Source: Brachynemurus nebulosus
Lineage: Eukaryota; Arthropoda; Insecta; Neuroptera; Myrmeleontidae
DNA length: 64,000 nucleotides
Direction: 5' to 3'
Assembly: GCA_035578155.1 (NCBI GenBank)
Contig: JAPWDM010000001.1
Span: 161,111,498 to 161,175,497 of the forward strand
A program made the position numbers and the translations under genes. Under the pieces are notes generated by a model, which had not been told where the DNA came from, searched no databases, and was given only the letters and a program-made list of their open reading frames with translations. Of this stretch, positions 63,380-64,000 are shown piece by piece. Every line of letters begins with the position of its first letter. Position 1 is the first letter of the stretch.

Positions 63380-64000
63380 AAGGACAATGGGCAAAACTAT
63401 ATGGTGAACTGCCCCCTAGCGCCCAAAGTTGAGATCGGTGCCGATCGATAGTCCTGGTCAAGTAGTCCAATTTTTTGAATGGGCACGTTCATGGAGAACC
63501 CGGCCTTCAAAAGTTATAGGGCGTCAAATGTACAAAAAATACTCTGTATAGGTACAAATGGGTTATGAGACATGTCGTGGGCCGGCCTATCACTGTGTAA
63601 AACCACTTTCGGGGCAAATGGCCTAATCTTGTTTTTTCACGTGGCCTATGGCAGAAGACGTACCGAGCGGCGTCAAACCTGTACATTGGAAGTATCCGAA
63701 GAGAAGTTTGGAAGTCTTACCGGTGGCGATTTTTGGCAGACCCCTTGGTAGACTGTCGAAATAAGGTAGTCCGAAGTGCATCCTCCCGAAGGGGATTTTA
63801 ATGCCTGCTGCAGATCAACACACATCGTTTCCTTAAGAAATGGCCACGTGGAGTATGCAAAACCTACTGCACGTCAGAACTCTTGAATGCCAGAGCCTCC
63901 ATACCTAAGATGGGTATATTTGTGACGTACTAGGAAGGGGCTTTCAGAAAATACATATCTCACCAGTAGGCGCTGGGGGGCAATTTTGCCCATTGTCCTT
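63380..64000. mobile_element. Inverted-repeat element reaching the window edge
   Basis: The left end 'aaggacaatgggcaaaa' (from 63380) is the inverse of the last bases of the window, 'ttttgcccattgtcctt'; 'gccccctagcgccc' near 63411 and 'ggcgctggggggc' near 63970 are further inverted blocks. The interior is clearly richer in G+C than its surroundings but lacks an open frame of useful length. Superfamily unknown; the target duplication on the right is outside the window. Confidence 0.6.

Overview
This is eukaryotic, very A+T-rich DNA with split genes, long introns and a heavy load of small DNA transposons. The two host genes and the transposon families (Tc1/mariner, hAT, PIF/Harbinger, TTAA-target elements, a Helitron-like end, Jockey- and R1-type non-LTR fragments) fit an insect. 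The order cannot be settled from the sequence alone.

Two host genes can be rebuilt, both on the minus strand, by joining exons through splice sites, reading phase and family homology. (1) A DNase II-type lysosomal acid nuclease occupies 5315 down to 2752. Four exons give 314 residues with a signal peptide and both HxK catalytic motifs; the last exon(s) are not found and probably lie left of the window. (2) An ASPP (apoptosis-stimulating of p53 protein) gene runs from 46462 down to 9477. Nine phase-compatible exons encode 1,035 residues: coiled coil, Q/N-rich and proline-rich linkers, a PP1-docking RVSF motif, ankyrin repeats, an SH3 domain and a 13-codon terminal exon. The 5' exon(s) with the ubiquitin-like N-terminus are not seen and probably lie beyond 46.5 kb.

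Nearly everything else is transposon-derived. 1-2.7 kb: a dispersed repeat copy, a 384-bp TA-flanked MITE and a foldback element. 5.3-9.5 kb: the gap between the two genes, with a Helitron-like end. 9.7-14.2 kb (ASPP last intron): a Tc1 shell holding an inverted copy of the same dispersed repeat. 15-46 kb (other ASPP introns): many MITEs with intact target-site duplications, including nested ones. 46-64 kb: further elements, a MADF-domain fragment, and a near-complete hAT transposon with a BED/hAT transposase gene broken by four frameshifts. That hAT sits inside another copy of the dispersed repeat. Nine hAT-type elements keep 8-bp duplications (eight exact, one with a single mismatch), and six candidates are flanked by TTAA (one flank changed to TTTA).

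The two host genes have unrelated functions and no regulatory link is visible. No CRISPR array, rRNA, tRNA or prokaryotic operon was found. The most unusual material is the dispersed repeat family with nested insertions, the TTAA-element set, and several long hairpin-forming inverted repeats inside ASPP introns.
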